A stretch of 64,000 nucleotides of DNA, taken from assembly GCA_965200955.1 (NCBI GenBank), contig OZ241742.1:1550001-1614000 (forward strand). The letters run 5' to 3'. Below, one piece after another: positions 17,291 through 26,944 of the stretch. Under the pieces are notes generated by a model, which was given only the letters and a program-made list of their open reading frames with translations, did not search any database and was not told where the DNA came from. The position numbers and the translations under genes are program-made. This DNA comes from Bin80 sp026708685. Its GTDB lineage: Bacteria; Bacteroidota; Rhodothermia; Rhodothermales; Bin80. The first letter of the stretch is position 1, and each line of letters starts with the position of its first letter.

Positions 17291-19955
17291 TGGTTACTTT
17301 TCGCTGTGGCTGGTGGCCCTCTGTTTCTTTTTCTCTTTACCCCATCTGGTAGCGGCTCAGGACGGCGGAGCCCTTGATTCACCGATTGAATTCAGTGCAC
17401 GCGACTCATTGGTGTTACACTTTGGTTCTGATGAGGGTGATCAAGGGATTTTGACGGGCAATGCCTCGGTGTCCTACGAAGGGATTCGACTCACATCTCA
17501 TTTTGTCGATCTCCTGTTTGAGCAGGATGAACTTGTGGCCTACGGAATGGCCACGGATTCAGGGCTGGTAGGATCCCCCGTCTTTTCTGAAGGAAGCGAA
17601 ACACTTACTGGTTCACGACTGGCCTATAATATGGTCACTGGCCGTGGACGAGTCACCGCGGCGAGAACGCAGTTTGAAGAAGGATTTATTCAGGCAGGGA
17701 TTGCCAAGGTCAGAGAGGACAGTACCATTTTTATACGGGATGGTCTCTATACCACCTGTAATTGTGGCCCCGATGAGACACCGTCGTATTCTCTGCGTGC
17801 GGAGAGAATGAAAATCGTAGACCAAAAATGGGTTTACACGGGGCCAATCCAACTCTTCATCTTTAATATTCCTATGCCCATATGGCTTCCCTTTGGGTTT
17901 CTTCCCTATCAGGAAGGCCGAAGAAGTGGGCCGCTGGCACCTCAGTATGGAGAAGATGAACGAGGATTTTTCCTGAGAGACTGGGGGTGGTATCTGGCAT
18001 TGAATGACAAGATGGACGCACAGGTGCGTCTGGGCATCTGGACAAAAGGAAGTTGGCAGGTCAATCCATCGTTTCGATATAACCGAAGAGATTTGTACAG
18101 TGGGAATGTGAATATTGACTTCCTCCGAGAGCGTAGCGGAGAACGCAATGACCCCGATCTGGTCACACGCAGAACGTTGAGTTTACGATGGAGTCACAGT
18201 CAGACGTTTTCACCCAAATCACGCTTAAGTGCAAATGTGAATCTGACATCAAGTAGCTATCTACGGACTGTTTCAGAGCAATACAGCGATAATATTCGTC
18301 AATCCATTGGATCCTCCATTCAGTATAACCGCACACTGCGTGGAGGGCGGTCCATCTCATTGAATATTCGCCAGCAGCAGGTTCTGTCGACGGGGTCGGT
18401 TGATTTGTCTTTTCCTCAATTCTCTTTTTCACAAACGACCAAAGCTCCGTTTAAGCGTTCAACTGGGGGACGGAATCAGCACTGGTATGAGAGGCTACAG
18501 TATAGCATCTCCTCCAGAGTGAACAATCGGTATGAATTCCGTCCTATTTCTGATGAGGAATTGATTGCAAACGGGGATACCCTCGCCAATGGCCAGCCCG
18601 TGAGCTACCCTTGGTATGAAGCACTGTTTGATGCTGAAAAATATCGTGTAGCCACGGGAAGAGACGAGGGGCGTTTTCGTTTTAATGCAACCCATCGCGT
18701 TCCCATTTCGGCTCCATTCGCCATTCGGCGGCTTCCATTACTTGGACAGATTCAACTCAATGTATCTCCTAACATTAATTATTCGGAAGAGTGGTTTATC
18801 TCCACTGAACGTCAGAGACTAAATTCGGGGGGACGGATAGAGACTACTCCCCAGCAGGGATTTTTTTCCTTGCGTCAGTTCAATGCAGGAGTGTCAGCAA
18901 ATACAACAGTGTATGGACTGTTTCCCGTGAAAGTGGGTCCCTATCAGGGGTTGAGGCATACGGTCCGGCCGCGGGTTGGATTTTCCTATCGCCCCGACTT
19001 CGGCAGTGATGTATGGGGATATACTCGTGCGTTACTGGATGCTACGGGGCAGGCTGTCGTGGATACGCTTGCATCAGGAATCACACCTCGCCGGTATCCG
19101 ATTGTCCGAGGAATTCAGAGTGGATTGCAGAATTCTCTCAGTTTTGGGTTTGACAACACCTTTGAGACAAAAAAGATCAATACCGATTCAACTGGATCGG
19201 ATCAGACGCGTATTCTTAAACTTTTGACGGTGAATCTGTCTGGTAGCTATAATTTTGCGGCAGATTCACTGAGAATGTCATCCATACGAATCAGTGCAAG
19301 AACGAATATTCTTGGGGAGATGAACGTGAATTTCAGTTCTACATTTTCTCCCTATAAGTTGAGCTCTGATGGCCGCAGGATGATCAATGATTACGTTTTT
19401 TCTTTACGAGACTTTGCATTTGCTCGCCTTACTCAACTGAGTGTTCGCGGTAGCATGCGACTGCGCGGGCAACTACGGAGTGCTACAGGCACATCGGATT
19501 CTGCCCCCACACAGAGGCCACAATTTGAGTCAACCTCATTTGCAACAAGTGGGATGATGAATCAATTTCCCTCCACGGGCGGAGGATTTGGTGGGTCGCA
19601 GAACTGGTCTTTGGACATGAGTTTTGTGTACCAGATTTCTCGTCCTCAACGGGTTCTGCGCCGCTCAGCAACTGTCAATGCAGGCTTTAACTTTGGACTC
19701 ACACCAACATGGCAGGTTCGGGGGCAGACCGGGTATGATTTTGAGCAGAAAAAAATTGTGACCACCTCTCTGAATATCTCCAAAGAATTTGAGTGCTGGA
19801 ACATGGGATTTCGCTGGATCCCCTTTGGAGCTTTCCAGTCATGGGGATTTGATCTTCATGTGAAGAGTGGGCGACTGGCAGAGTTTCTCCGATTCCAGCA
19901 ACCGCGTTCAGACAGAAATCGTGGACTCGGGGGGAGGGGTAGGCCAAGAATCTAA
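17271..19955 (+). CDS. lptD: LptD/OstA-like outer-membrane LPS assembly protein
   Basis: 894 residues from ATG 17271, which precedes a clear signal peptide (YFSLWLVALCFFFSLPHLVA, cleavage near AA-QDGG). The N-terminal third is an OstA/LptD beta-jellyroll (FSARDSLVLHF; GNASVSYEGIRLTSHFVDL; a CNC motif near 165). Then comes the Bacteroidota hallmark IPMPIWLPFGFLPYQEGRRS, and a large beta-barrel with alternating aromatic strands to the C-terminus. It would insert lipopolysaccharide into the outer leaflet. An upstream in-frame ATG at 17190 would overlap the kinase gene by 100 bp and bury the signal peptide, so I reject it. It converges with the GNAT gene 10 bp away. Confidence 0.88.
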   Translation: MTRNKNDGYFSLWLVALCFFFSLPHLVAAQDGGALDSPIEFSARDSLVLHFGSDEGDQGILTGNASVSYEGIRLTSHFVDLLFEQDELVAYGMATDSGLVGSPVFSEGSETLTGSRLAYNMVTGRGRVTAARTQFEEGFIQAGIAKVREDSTIFIRDGLYTTCNCGPDETPSYSLRAERMKIVDQKWVYTGPIQLFIFNIPMPIWLPFGFLPYQEGRRSGPLAPQYGEDERGFFLRDWGWYLALNDKMDAQVRLGIWTKGSWQVNPSFRYNRRDLYSGNVNIDFLRERSGERNDPDLVTRRTLSLRWSHSQTFSPKSRLSANVNLTSSSYLRTVSEQYSDNIRQSIGSSIQYNRTLRGGRSISLNIRQQQVLSTGSVDLSFPQFSFSQTTKAPFKRSTGGRNQHWYERLQYSISSRVNNRYEFRPISDEELIANGDTLANGQPVSYPWYEALFDAEKYRVATGRDEGRFRFNATHRVPISAPFAIRRLPLLGQIQLNVSPNINYSEEWFISTERQRLNSGGRIETTPQQGFFSLRQFNAGVSANTTVYGLFPVKVGPYQGLRHTVRPRVGFSYRPDFGSDVWGYTRALLDATGQAVVDTLASGITPRRYPIVRGIQSGLQNSLSFGFDNTFETKKINTDSTGSDQTRILKLLTVNLSGSYNFAADSLRMSSIRISARTNILGEMNVNFSSTFSPYKLSSDGRRMINDYVFSLRDFAFARLTQLSVRGSMRLRGQLRSATGTSDSAPTQRPQFESTSFATSGMMNQFPSTGGGFGGSQNWSLDMSFVYQISRPQRVLRRSATVNAGFNFGLTPTWQVRGQTGYDFEQKKIVTTSLNISKEFECWNMGFRWIPFGAFQSWGFDLHVKSGRLAEFLRFQQPRSDRNRGLGGRGRPRI

Positions 19956-19964
19956 GGTATTCGC

Positions 19965-20378
19965 TTATGTGATGGCCCAAGCATCATTGACCGGTTTGAG
20001 TCCTGACCGCTTGTGAAAACGACTGAGCGAGCTTCGCAGGACCAGCTCGGTGCCTGCACATCGCTGCTGAACATACTTCATGAGGCGTTTTCCAATCCCC
20101 AATCCCTGTACATCGGGCTCTATGGCAAGGTCACAGAGATAACTGTAGAGCACACCATCGGTCAGTACTCGGGCAATTCCCACCAACCGTCCACTTTTCC
20201 ATACCGTGACGACTAAAGAAGCATTTTCAAACATCGTCCACAACGAATGTGGATCAGATACGGGCCGGTGTAGTGGTGCCCGGCGGTACAGCATCCGAAT
20301 GCTCTGAGGAGAAAGTCCGTCAAGGCCCTCCTTGATTTCAAAGGGTGGAGAATTCTCAGTTGGCTGGATAGCGCTCAT
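19965..20378 (-). CDS. GNAT-family N-acetyltransferase
   Basis: 137 residues with the GNAT acetyl-CoA core: GRLVGIARVLTDGVLYSYLC then DLAIEPDVQGLGIGKRLMKY, where QGLGIG is the pyrophosphate-binding loop. The ending (FHKRSGLKPVNDAW) is the usual last strand and helix. The substrate cannot be read. It sits just downstream of sucC on the same strand, 11 bp after the sucC stop, so the two may be co-transcribed. Confidence 0.85.
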   Translation of the reverse strand: MSAIQPTENSPPFEIKEGLDGLSPQSIRMLYRRAPLHRPVSDPHSLWTMFENASLVVTVWKSGRLVGIARVLTDGVLYSYLCDLAIEPDVQGLGIGKRLMKYVQQRCAGTELVLRSSLSRFHKRSGLKPVNDAWAIT

Positions 20379-20389
20379 CCCATATCAGC

Positions 20390-21562
20390 TCAAGTGGCCA
20401 GTGCCAGTCTTACTTTCTCGGCAGCTTGGTCAAACAATACAGCCGACTCCAGCGAGATCCCACTTTCTTCTAGGACTGCCTGCCCTTGGTCAGCATTGGT
20501 GCCCTGTAAGCGCACGATCAGTGGTACATCAATGGATACATTTTTAGCCGCTTCCACGACTCCACGAGCGACGCGATCACATCGGACGATTCCGCCAAAG
20601 ATGTTCACCAGTACAGCTTTTACATTCGGATCTTTGAGGATGATTCGAAATCCAGCCTCAACGGTTTCAGCACTAGCTGTTCCACCTACATCAAGGAAAT
20701 TGGCTGGATTGCCTCCAGCAAGCTTGATAATGTCCATGGTGGCCATGGCAAGTCCTGCACCATTGACCATACATCCTACATTGCCGTCAAGCTTTACATA
20801 ATTCAGATGGGATGCATTGGCTTCCACCTCAAGAGGATCTTCTTCGTGAAGATCTCTCAGTGATGCGAGATCAAGGTGCCGATAGAGGGCATTATCGTCC
20901 AGATTCAGCTTGGCATCAATGGCTACAATGTTGCCTTCTTTGGTGAGGACGAGCGGATTGATTTCTGCCAGCGATGCATCTGCACCCAAATAGGCCTTGA
21001 ACAGGGACAGGATGAACTTCGTTACCTGATGAGCGGTTTTACCCGTAAAACCTAGTCCATAGGCAAGTTCACGTGCCTGAAATGCCTGAAGCCCGTAGGC
21101 ATGGTCTGCCCAGACTTTAAGGATTTTTTCGGGTGTTTCAGCCGCAACCTGTTCAATATCAACTCCGCCTTCGGTGGAAGCCATCACAACATGCTGACTG
21201 CGTGCTCGGTCAAGTGTCACACCGATGTAATACTCTTTTTCAATATTGACGGCGGGGGCAACCAGAATCTTCCGAACCAATTGCCCCTCGGGTCCAGTCT
21301 GATGAGTGACCAGATGCATCCCTAAAATCTGCGAAGCAATCTGTTGAACTTCATCCAGCCCGCGAGCCAGCTTAACGCCTCCCCCTTTGCCTCGACCACC
21401 TGCATGGATCTGAGCTTTGATGACAAACAGATCCCCATGACTGGGAATCATCTCGTGGGCAGCTGTAACCGCTTCAGAGACGGTGGAGGCCACTTTGCCA
21501 GGCTGCATCGTGACTCCAAAGTTTTCTAGGATTTCTTTACCTTGGTATTCGTGAATTTTCAT
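20390..21562 (-). CDS. sucC: Succinyl-CoA synthetase beta subunit
   Basis: 390 residues from ATG 21562 (MKIHEYQGKEILENFGV, the standard start). The ATP-grasp domain shows VIKAQIHAGGRGKGGGVKLA and AEINPLV; the C-terminal ligase domain has NGAGLAMATMD, FLDVGGTA and VNIFGGIVRCD. It makes succinate and ATP or GTP from succinyl-CoA in the TCA cycle together with SucD. No sucD gene is adjacent, so the alpha subunit must be encoded elsewhere. An upstream in-frame start at 21601 would add 13 non-conserved residues and is not favoured. Confidence 0.96.
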   Translation of the reverse strand: MKIHEYQGKEILENFGVTMQPGKVASTVSEAVTAAHEMIPSHGDLFVIKAQIHAGGRGKGGGVKLARGLDEVQQIASQILGMHLVTHQTGPEGQLVRKILVAPAVNIEKEYYIGVTLDRARSQHVVMASTEGGVDIEQVAAETPEKILKVWADHAYGLQAFQARELAYGLGFTGKTAHQVTKFILSLFKAYLGADASLAEINPLVLTKEGNIVAIDAKLNLDDNALYRHLDLASLRDLHEEDPLEVEANASHLNYVKLDGNVGCMVNGAGLAMATMDIIKLAGGNPANFLDVGGTASAETVEAGFRIILKDPNVKAVLVNIFGGIVRCDRVARGVVEAAKNVSIDVPLIVRLQGTNADQGQAVLEESGISLESAVLFDQAAEKVRLALAT

Positions 21563-21638
21563 GAATGAGTGAGAACGATTGTGAAAGGATGAAGTACACA
21601 CTGGAGATGAGATTGTTCATCAACTGCACGACCATCCC

Positions 21639-22721
21639 ATGCTCTTGACGACCATAGACCGCCATATCATTATACGCGTACTTCTTGCCTACGCACTCTT
21701 GTTAGGGGTGCTGGTCATTTTCTTTGTGCTGATTCACTACCTGGAGCATATTGATGATTTTCTGGATAGAAACGCGTCTTTGACGAAGATCTATTTGATT
21801 TACTATCCCAATTTTACACCGGGAATTATCCAGCAGGTTTCCCCTCTGGCATTATTTTTGGCCGCCATTTTTGTGACCAGCAGGCTTGCACAATCATTGC
21901 AGGTGATCGCCTTGCAGACCAATGGACTATCACTTGGTCGCCTCCTGGTTCCGTATGCACTCTTAGGCATATTCGTAACTGCAATGATGTTTTTTGTAGG
22001 GGGTTGGATTTCTCCCCAGACAAATCAGGTTGTGCATTCCTATGATGAACTCTACATTAAAAGCAGAACGCCACAAATTTATGTCAGTGATATTCATCGA
22101 CGCAATGACCCTTCCAGCGTAGTGACCGTGGGATATTTTGACCGTAGAACGAACACCGCTCATCGGGTCCAGCTACAAAAATTCCATGCGGATGGTAAAC
22201 TGATGGAACGCGTTGATTCTCAGCAGATGGTCTGGGCTGATTCGGTCTGGCATTTTTCATATGCGACGATACGGTCTTTTCATTCAGGTAAAGAGACCAG
22301 ACGAATTCGATCGCCACTGGACACTGTGTTGAATGTGTTGCCACAGGATTTTGCACGCACGGAGCGGGACGTAGAGTCCATGACGATTCCCGTCGCCATT
22401 GAGTATGTAGATGCCCTGCAACGCAGTGGACTATCGAACATAGGAAGAGACATGGTGGGATATTATTCCAAGTTTGCCTATCCATTTACGAATTTCATTG
22501 TCATGCTACTTGCACTTCCACTTGCATGCAAGAGACGAAAAGGAGGCCAGACCGTACAGATCGGGATGGGACTCTTAATAGCCTTTATCTATCTATCTGC
22601 ACAAAAGTTAACCGAACCTTTCGGCTACACGCAGGACATTGCTCCATTATTTGCAGTGATCGCACCTCATGCGGTGTTCCTGATTGGAGCAGTGATTGCA
22701 CTGATGACAGCACGGAGATAG
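21639..22721 (+). CDS. LptF/LptG-type permease of the LPS export ABC transporter
   Basis: 360 residues with the YjgP/YjgQ architecture: two to three membrane helices at the N-terminus (LLAYALLLGVLVIFFVLI; then QVSPLALFLAAIFVTSRLAQ), a periplasmic beta-jellyroll (about 140-265) and three C-terminal helices with FIVMLLALPLA. LptF and LptG form the membrane part of the LptB2FG extractor that feeds the LptC-LptA-LptD bridge. Only one such gene is seen here, so I do not decide between F and G. It is divergent from sucC and converges with the DUF3467 gene, the stops being 2 bp apart. It is functionally linked to lptD 1.7 kb away. Confidence 0.88.
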   Translation: MLLTTIDRHIIIRVLLAYALLLGVLVIFFVLIHYLEHIDDFLDRNASLTKIYLIYYPNFTPGIIQQVSPLALFLAAIFVTSRLAQSLQVIALQTNGLSLGRLLVPYALLGIFVTAMMFFVGGWISPQTNQVVHSYDELYIKSRTPQIYVSDIHRRNDPSSVVTVGYFDRRTNTAHRVQLQKFHADGKLMERVDSQQMVWADSVWHFSYATIRSFHSGKETRRIRSPLDTVLNVLPQDFARTERDVESMTIPVAIEYVDALQRSGLSNIGRDMVGYYSKFAYPFTNFIVMLLALPLACKRRKGGQTVQIGMGLLIAFIYLSAQKLTEPFGYTQDIAPLFAVIAPHAVFLIGAVIALMTARR

Positions 22722-22723
22722 TG

Positions 22724-23053
22724 TTAAGCTTCTCCGATATGTCCACCGCCGAACTGAATCGGAATATCCGGGGTATCCGAATCCGAGATCGTTCCATTGG
22801 CTTCTTCAAATCGCTCAAGATTCTCTGCCAGAGCACGCAAAAACCTCTTCGCGTGCTGGGGAGTCACAATGATACGACTTTTGACACGTGCTGCTGGCAC
22901 GCCAGGCATCACGCGAATGAAGTCCAAAATGAATTCTTCTTTGGAATGACCAATCATTACCAAGTTAGAGTACTCGCCCTCGGCAATTTTTTCATTAAGC
23001 TCAATATTGAGTTTGGAATCGGATCCTTCCAATTGTTGTTCTTCTGGTTCCAT
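22724..23053 (-). CDS. DUF3467 protein
   Basis: 109 residues. The core (YSNLVMIGHSKEEFILDFIR, then PGVPAARVKSRIIVTPQHAKRFLRAL) is the DUF3467 family, small proteins frequent in Bacteroidota with no established function that I know of. The N- and C-termini are acidic and variable. It lies immediately downstream of the cysteine synthase-like gene on the same strand with an 18-bp gap. Confidence 0.88.
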   Translation of the reverse strand: MEPEEQQLEGSDSKLNIELNEKIAEGEYSNLVMIGHSKEEFILDFIRVMPGVPAARVKSRIIVTPQHAKRFLRALAENLERFEEANGTISDSDTPDIPIQFGGGHIGEA

Positions 23054-23071
23054 AATGAATGGGGGTTATGA

Positions 23072-24058
23072 TTAAAGAAATTTGTTCGCTTTCATCCAGT
23101 CGTCGTTGTACGTTTTACTGATATACTTTGACCCAGAATCGGGTAAGAGGACAACGACTAATGAGTCTGAATTAATCTGAGAGAGATGCTGTTCAAGCCA
23201 ATCCAATGCACCCGCAAGTGCAAGCCCGCTGGATTGGCCAGCAAAAATAGATTCTTCCTTGGCAAGTTGGCGGGTCATTAGCATTGCCTCTTGATCCGTT
23301 GCACGGGTATAGTCGGAAAGTAGTTTCATATGCATATTGCCCGCAAGGTATTCCTTGCCCGCTCCTTCAATGAGATAGGAGTAGACCTCATCAGGATCAA
23401 TCACTCCATCATGGAAGTACTTGTAGTAGGATGATCCATAGGGATCCACGCCGATCACTTCAATCTGTTCATTTTTCTCCTTGAGGTACTTTGCCGTACC
23501 AGAGATGGTACCACCCGTGCTGGCAGTTGCAAAAAAATGTGTGATTTTTCCGTTGGTCTGATCCCAGATTTCGGGGCCTGTAGAGTGGTAATGTGCAAGG
23601 ACATTGGCCTTGTTATAGTACTGATTCAGATAAACAGACCCAGGGGTTTCATCGGCAATTTTCTGTGCAACACTGTAATAGGACCTTGGATCTTCAGGAG
23701 TGACATCTTGGGGGCACAGGACTAGTTCTGCTCCAAAGGCGGTGAGAAAATCACGTTTTTCCTGACTGATCTTTTCGGTAGCCGTAAAAATGCATTTGTA
23801 TCCTTTGATTCGGGCGGCTTGAACAATCCCAGCACCTGTATTACCGCTAGTGGCTTCAACAACAGTTCCACCAGATAAAAGCAAGCCAGACTCCTCTGCA
23901 GCTTGAACCATTGCATAGCCGATTCGATCTTTCACAGATCCGCCAGGGTTAAAAAATTCTAATTTAGCCAAAACTGTACAAGGCACATGCTTGGTTAATT
24001 GGTTCAATTGAACAAGCGGTGTATGACCGATGGTACCTAATATGTTCTGGTGCCACAT
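23072..24058 (-). CDS. PLP-dependent cysteine synthase / cystathionine beta-synthase-like enzyme
   Basis: 328 residues from ATG 24058 (MWHQNILGTIGHTPLVQLN); the only longer start is a TTG four codons upstream. Catalytic Lys lies in NPGGSVKDRIG (about 40-50), with EATSGNTGAG for substrate binding and TASTGGTISG for the PLP phosphate. The C-terminus (DSGSKYISKTYNDDWM) is characteristic of cystathionine beta-synthase-like and related cysteine synthases, rather than CysK. There is no C-terminal CBS regulatory domain. The enzyme either makes cysteine from O-acetylserine or cystathionine from serine and homocysteine; sequence alone does not settle it. Confidence 0.88.
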   Translation of the reverse strand: MWHQNILGTIGHTPLVQLNQLTKHVPCTVLAKLEFFNPGGSVKDRIGYAMVQAAEESGLLLSGGTVVEATSGNTGAGIVQAARIKGYKCIFTATEKISQEKRDFLTAFGAELVLCPQDVTPEDPRSYYSVAQKIADETPGSVYLNQYYNKANVLAHYHSTGPEIWDQTNGKITHFFATASTGGTISGTAKYLKEKNEQIEVIGVDPYGSSYYKYFHDGVIDPDEVYSYLIEGAGKEYLAGNMHMKLLSDYTRATDQEAMLMTRQLAKEESIFAGQSSGLALAGALDWLEQHLSQINSDSLVVVLLPDSGSKYISKTYNDDWMKANKFL

Positions 24059-24560
24059 GATAAAATCCAATGATTCCCGTTTAACGATACAGAATGATAA
24101 TGGTTACGCTCTTCTTGATTGATTCATTGAATGTTGAAAATTCACACGGTAGTCACTTGAAAGATTGAGACATGATTATCAGAGGAAATGGTGGTTCAAC
24201 AGTCATGCAGCGTTTTCCTCTCTTTGTTGAAGGAGATTTTCGACGATCATGCCAAGAAATGGACTGTATCAGCGACGAACCCATACACTCTGCTTTTGAA
24301 TCAAGATGTTCATGGTGGCGGGAAATAATAGAATTAGTGGACATCCGTATCAACTGGATCTTAGGAACATTTGACCAATCTCAACTATACAATGAGTTGT
24401 ACGTTCTATATCCTTAGTTTCCATTTATATTGAATCGCTCCGAATGGATCAAAGTGGTTGTAATCAAAGATTCCCTTTATTCCTATTCCAAGTATATGGG
24501 ATCAGATAGGATGCTGTTTGCGATCCGAAATGTGATTTCACAAAAAAAACAATTGACGTT
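24059..24560. other. Intergenic region between divergent genes
   Basis: About 500 bp that should hold the promoters of the cysteine synthase-like gene (minus) and the E2 gene (plus). A frame at 24172-24417 on the plus strand is open for 81 codons but has no family-like sequence, and a similar open frame overlaps it on the other strand, so I do not call a gene. No riboswitch or strong hairpin was recognised. Confidence 0.4.
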
Positions 24561-26189
24561 ATGGCCAAGGTCGAAATTCCCATGCCCAAAATGGGCGAAA
24601 GTATTACCGAAGGATCTGTGATTGTTTGGCACAAGAAGGTAGGGGATACTGTTGAGCTTGATGAGACGCTCTTGGAGATAGGGACCGATAAGGTAGACAC
24701 CGATGTACCCTCTCCTGTCACTGGAACTGTAGCAGAGATTTTAACTCCTGAGGGAGAAACCGTCCCTGTTGGACATATCATTGCTCTCATTCAGACCGAG
24801 CAAGAGTCCTCCAATGGTGTTGGTACTGTAGAGTTGTCCGAAGAAGAGGTAGAAGAGATAGATGTCGACAGTAGTATGGAAATGCAGGATGTCCCTGTGG
24901 TGATGCCCAAAATGGGTGAAAGTATTACTGAGGGAACGGTAATCACTTGGCATAAGCAGGTTGGCGATCAGATAGAGTTGGATGAAACCCTATTGGAGAT
25001 TGGAACCGACAAAGTAGATACAGATGTACCCGCACCCGTAACGGGTATCCTGAAAGAAATTCTGGTACCTGAAGGAGATACGGTAGATGTCGGTACAACC
25101 ATTGCACTGATTGGTGCAAATACAACGGTACCTGTCGTAGATCGCGTTTCAGATTCTCCAATACCAGTGCAGCAAGAGGTGCCTGATGTCTCCGATCAGA
25201 GTTCAACCGCAAGTATTGAAGAGTCCGTAGAAGGTGCACGACATACGGAGGATGGACGGTTCTTGAGCCCGTTGGTTCGGAGCATGGCGCAAGCCGAGCG
25301 TATTCCTCACGATGAACTGACTCAAATTAATGGTTCTGGGCGAGGCGGGCGCATCACAAAAAAAGATGTGATGAATCATCTTAAGGCTCGCAAAACGGGG
25401 GCTACCTCATCTCCGACTACAATGATCAAGTCACCGCCTCATCAACTTTCAGTTCCAGATACTGGTGTTCAAGAGTCTGACCGAATTGAAGTTGTGCAGA
25501 TGGATCGGATGCGGCAGTTGATTGCTGAGCACATGACTGAATCTCGGCGTACTGCTGCCCATGTCACCTCTTTTGCTGAGGCGGATGTTACCCGACTGGT
25601 TCAAATTCGTGAAGCCAACAAAAAGGCGTTTTTTGAGCGGGATGGGGTCAAGCTCACCTACGCACCATTTTTGTTGTATGCTTCTGTACAGGCACTACGA
25701 GATTTTCCAATCTTGAATAGCTCAGTAGAGGAGGATAAGATCTTGATTCGAAAAGACTATCATATTGGAATGGCAGTAGCGATTCAATCAGGATTGATTG
25801 TACCCGTGATTCGGCATGCAGGGAGGTTAAGTATTACGGGGCTTGCTCATGCCTCAAGTGATCTAGCCCATCGTGCAAGGGCTTCGCAATTAGTACCTGA
25901 TGATTTACAGGGAGGCACTTTTACTTTGACAAATGTTGGTTCACTCGGATCCATGATGGGTACACCGATTATCCTGCAACCACAGGTAGCAATCTTAGCA
26001 ACGGGAACGATTGCTAAACGCCCCGTTGTCATTGAGCATCCTGAACACGGAGACAGCATTGCAATTCGGCATATGATGATTTTGTCTTTATCCTATGATC
26101 ACAGAATTATTGATGGTGCAATGGGAATTGCATTCCTGCGTCGGTACACGGAAATCATTGAGAATCTTGATCCAGAAATGGAATTGTAG
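24561..26189 (+). CDS. 2-oxoacid dehydrogenase E2 (dihydrolipoamide acyltransferase) with two lipoyl domains
   Basis: 542 residues. Two lipoyl domains in tandem (about 2-77 and 114-190) each carry the lipoylated Lys in LEIGTDKVDTDVP. Linkers rich in Val, Pro and Ser follow. The peripheral subunit-binding domain is near 235-275 (SPLVRSMAQAERIPHDELTQ then GSGRGGRITKKDV). The acyltransferase domain occupies the last 230 residues with the catalytic SYDHRIIDGAMG. It transfers the acyl group to CoA in a pyruvate, 2-oxoglutarate or branched-chain complex; no E1 or E3 gene is adjacent, so the substrate is open. Two lipoyl domains are common in Bacteroidota-type E2 enzymes. Nothing lies immediately downstream, so it appears monocistronic. 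Confidence 0.93.
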   Translation: MAKVEIPMPKMGESITEGSVIVWHKKVGDTVELDETLLEIGTDKVDTDVPSPVTGTVAEILTPEGETVPVGHIIALIQTEQESSNGVGTVELSEEEVEEIDVDSSMEMQDVPVVMPKMGESITEGTVITWHKQVGDQIELDETLLEIGTDKVDTDVPAPVTGILKEILVPEGDTVDVGTTIALIGANTTVPVVDRVSDSPIPVQQEVPDVSDQSSTASIEESVEGARHTEDGRFLSPLVRSMAQAERIPHDELTQINGSGRGGRITKKDVMNHLKARKTGATSSPTTMIKSPPHQLSVPDTGVQESDRIEVVQMDRMRQLIAEHMTESRRTAAHVTSFAEADVTRLVQIREANKKAFFERDGVKLTYAPFLLYASVQALRDFPILNSSVEEDKILIRKDYHIGMAVAIQSGLIVPVIRHAGRLSITGLAHASSDLAHRARASQLVPDDLQGGTFTLTNVGSLGSMMGTPIILQPQVAILATGTIAKRPVVIEHPEHGDSIAIRHMMILSLSYDHRIIDGAMGIAFLRRYTEIIENLDPEMEL

Positions 26190-26540
26190 GATTAAGATAA
26201 GGACACAAGATTGGGTCGTAATGCATGCGTAATTCGGATTCACGGATTCAATTACATTGGATGATTTCAGTAGTGATTAAAGAGTTTTAACATGTACAGG
26301 ACCAATATATTTTGTTCACCACCATTACAAGTACTTTATTCCTAAAGGGAAATTCAATGTCCAAGAGTGGATTTGATCAATTCTTTGGCGAGGTAATCAT
26401 AACAGTACTTGTTTGAATCAAGATTCACACAAATACTTGATCTACCATATTTCTTTCAACATCCCGTTAATGGGTGTGTTGCTTCTTTATAAGCCTATCC
26501 GTGATAATCTCTCCAATGGAATGCCTAGTTCACTTCTTCA

Positions 26541-26788
26541 TCAGTTAACCAGAATGAGAGTCATATTGTCATTGGATTGTACAGTGTAGATATACACATC
26601 CATATTGGTAGGTGTCGGATGTATAGAACTCCAGTAACATAAGGCATAGATAGCACTTCTTGTCCTAGCAAGTTGTAGAACGTCAATGTGCTGGAGCTAC
26701 TACCGGATATTTGAATAGACTCTGCCGCTAGATTTGGATAAATTGACAAAGAATGATTCACAGATGAGGCTTCTACAAAACCTGCCAT
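26541..26788 (-). pseudogene. Relic of a T9SS type A C-terminal sorting domain
   Basis: The minus strand reads ASSVNHSLSIYPNLAAESIQ then ISGSSSSTLTFYNLLGQEVL. This is the pattern of the Por secretion-system tail (YPNPA...l.i.......iyd.lGqev), with Leu replacing the second Pro of YPNP. The expected ending is in another frame: TNMDVYIYTVQSNDNMTLIL then VN-stop at 26541, so a frameshift lies near 26610-26640. The N-terminal cargo portion is absent: the sequence upstream runs straight into the left end of repeat copy A (26766). It is the tail of a lost secreted protein, cut off by the element or a deletion and then frameshifted. Confidence 0.72.
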
Positions 26789-26863
26789 TCAAATCAAAAA
26801 AACGCCTCTCATGGCACCCAGGTCAATATTTCAACGAAAATATTGAGGTTTTGCAAAAGCCTC
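26766..26863. repeat. 98-bp inverted-repeat element, copy A
   Basis: The left end GAGGCTTCTACAAAACCTG and right end GAGGTTTTGCAAAAGCCTC are inverted copies of each other. The right end itself is close to a palindrome. The interior (about 60 bp) resembles copies B and C in layout but less in sequence. The left end overlaps the T9SS relic. No transposase gene is present, so it would be non-autonomous (MITE-like) or the ends of a lost insertion sequence. Confidence 0.7.
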
Positions 26864-26944
26864 AGGTAATCCTGTTTAGTTCTATCACAGAAGAAGAGGA
26901 TAACAACTCTGAGATTCTCATATTTATTGAATCCTCTCTCAATA

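Noticed and set aside
17776..17790. GAGACACCGTCGTA in lptD resembling the 39-bp repeat core
   Set aside because: Only nine bases match, there is no second unit at 39 bp and it lies in conserved coding sequence, so it is chance.
24172..24417. 81-codon open frame upstream of the E2 gene
   Set aside because: No family-like residues, and an overlapping frame on the other strand is just as open.
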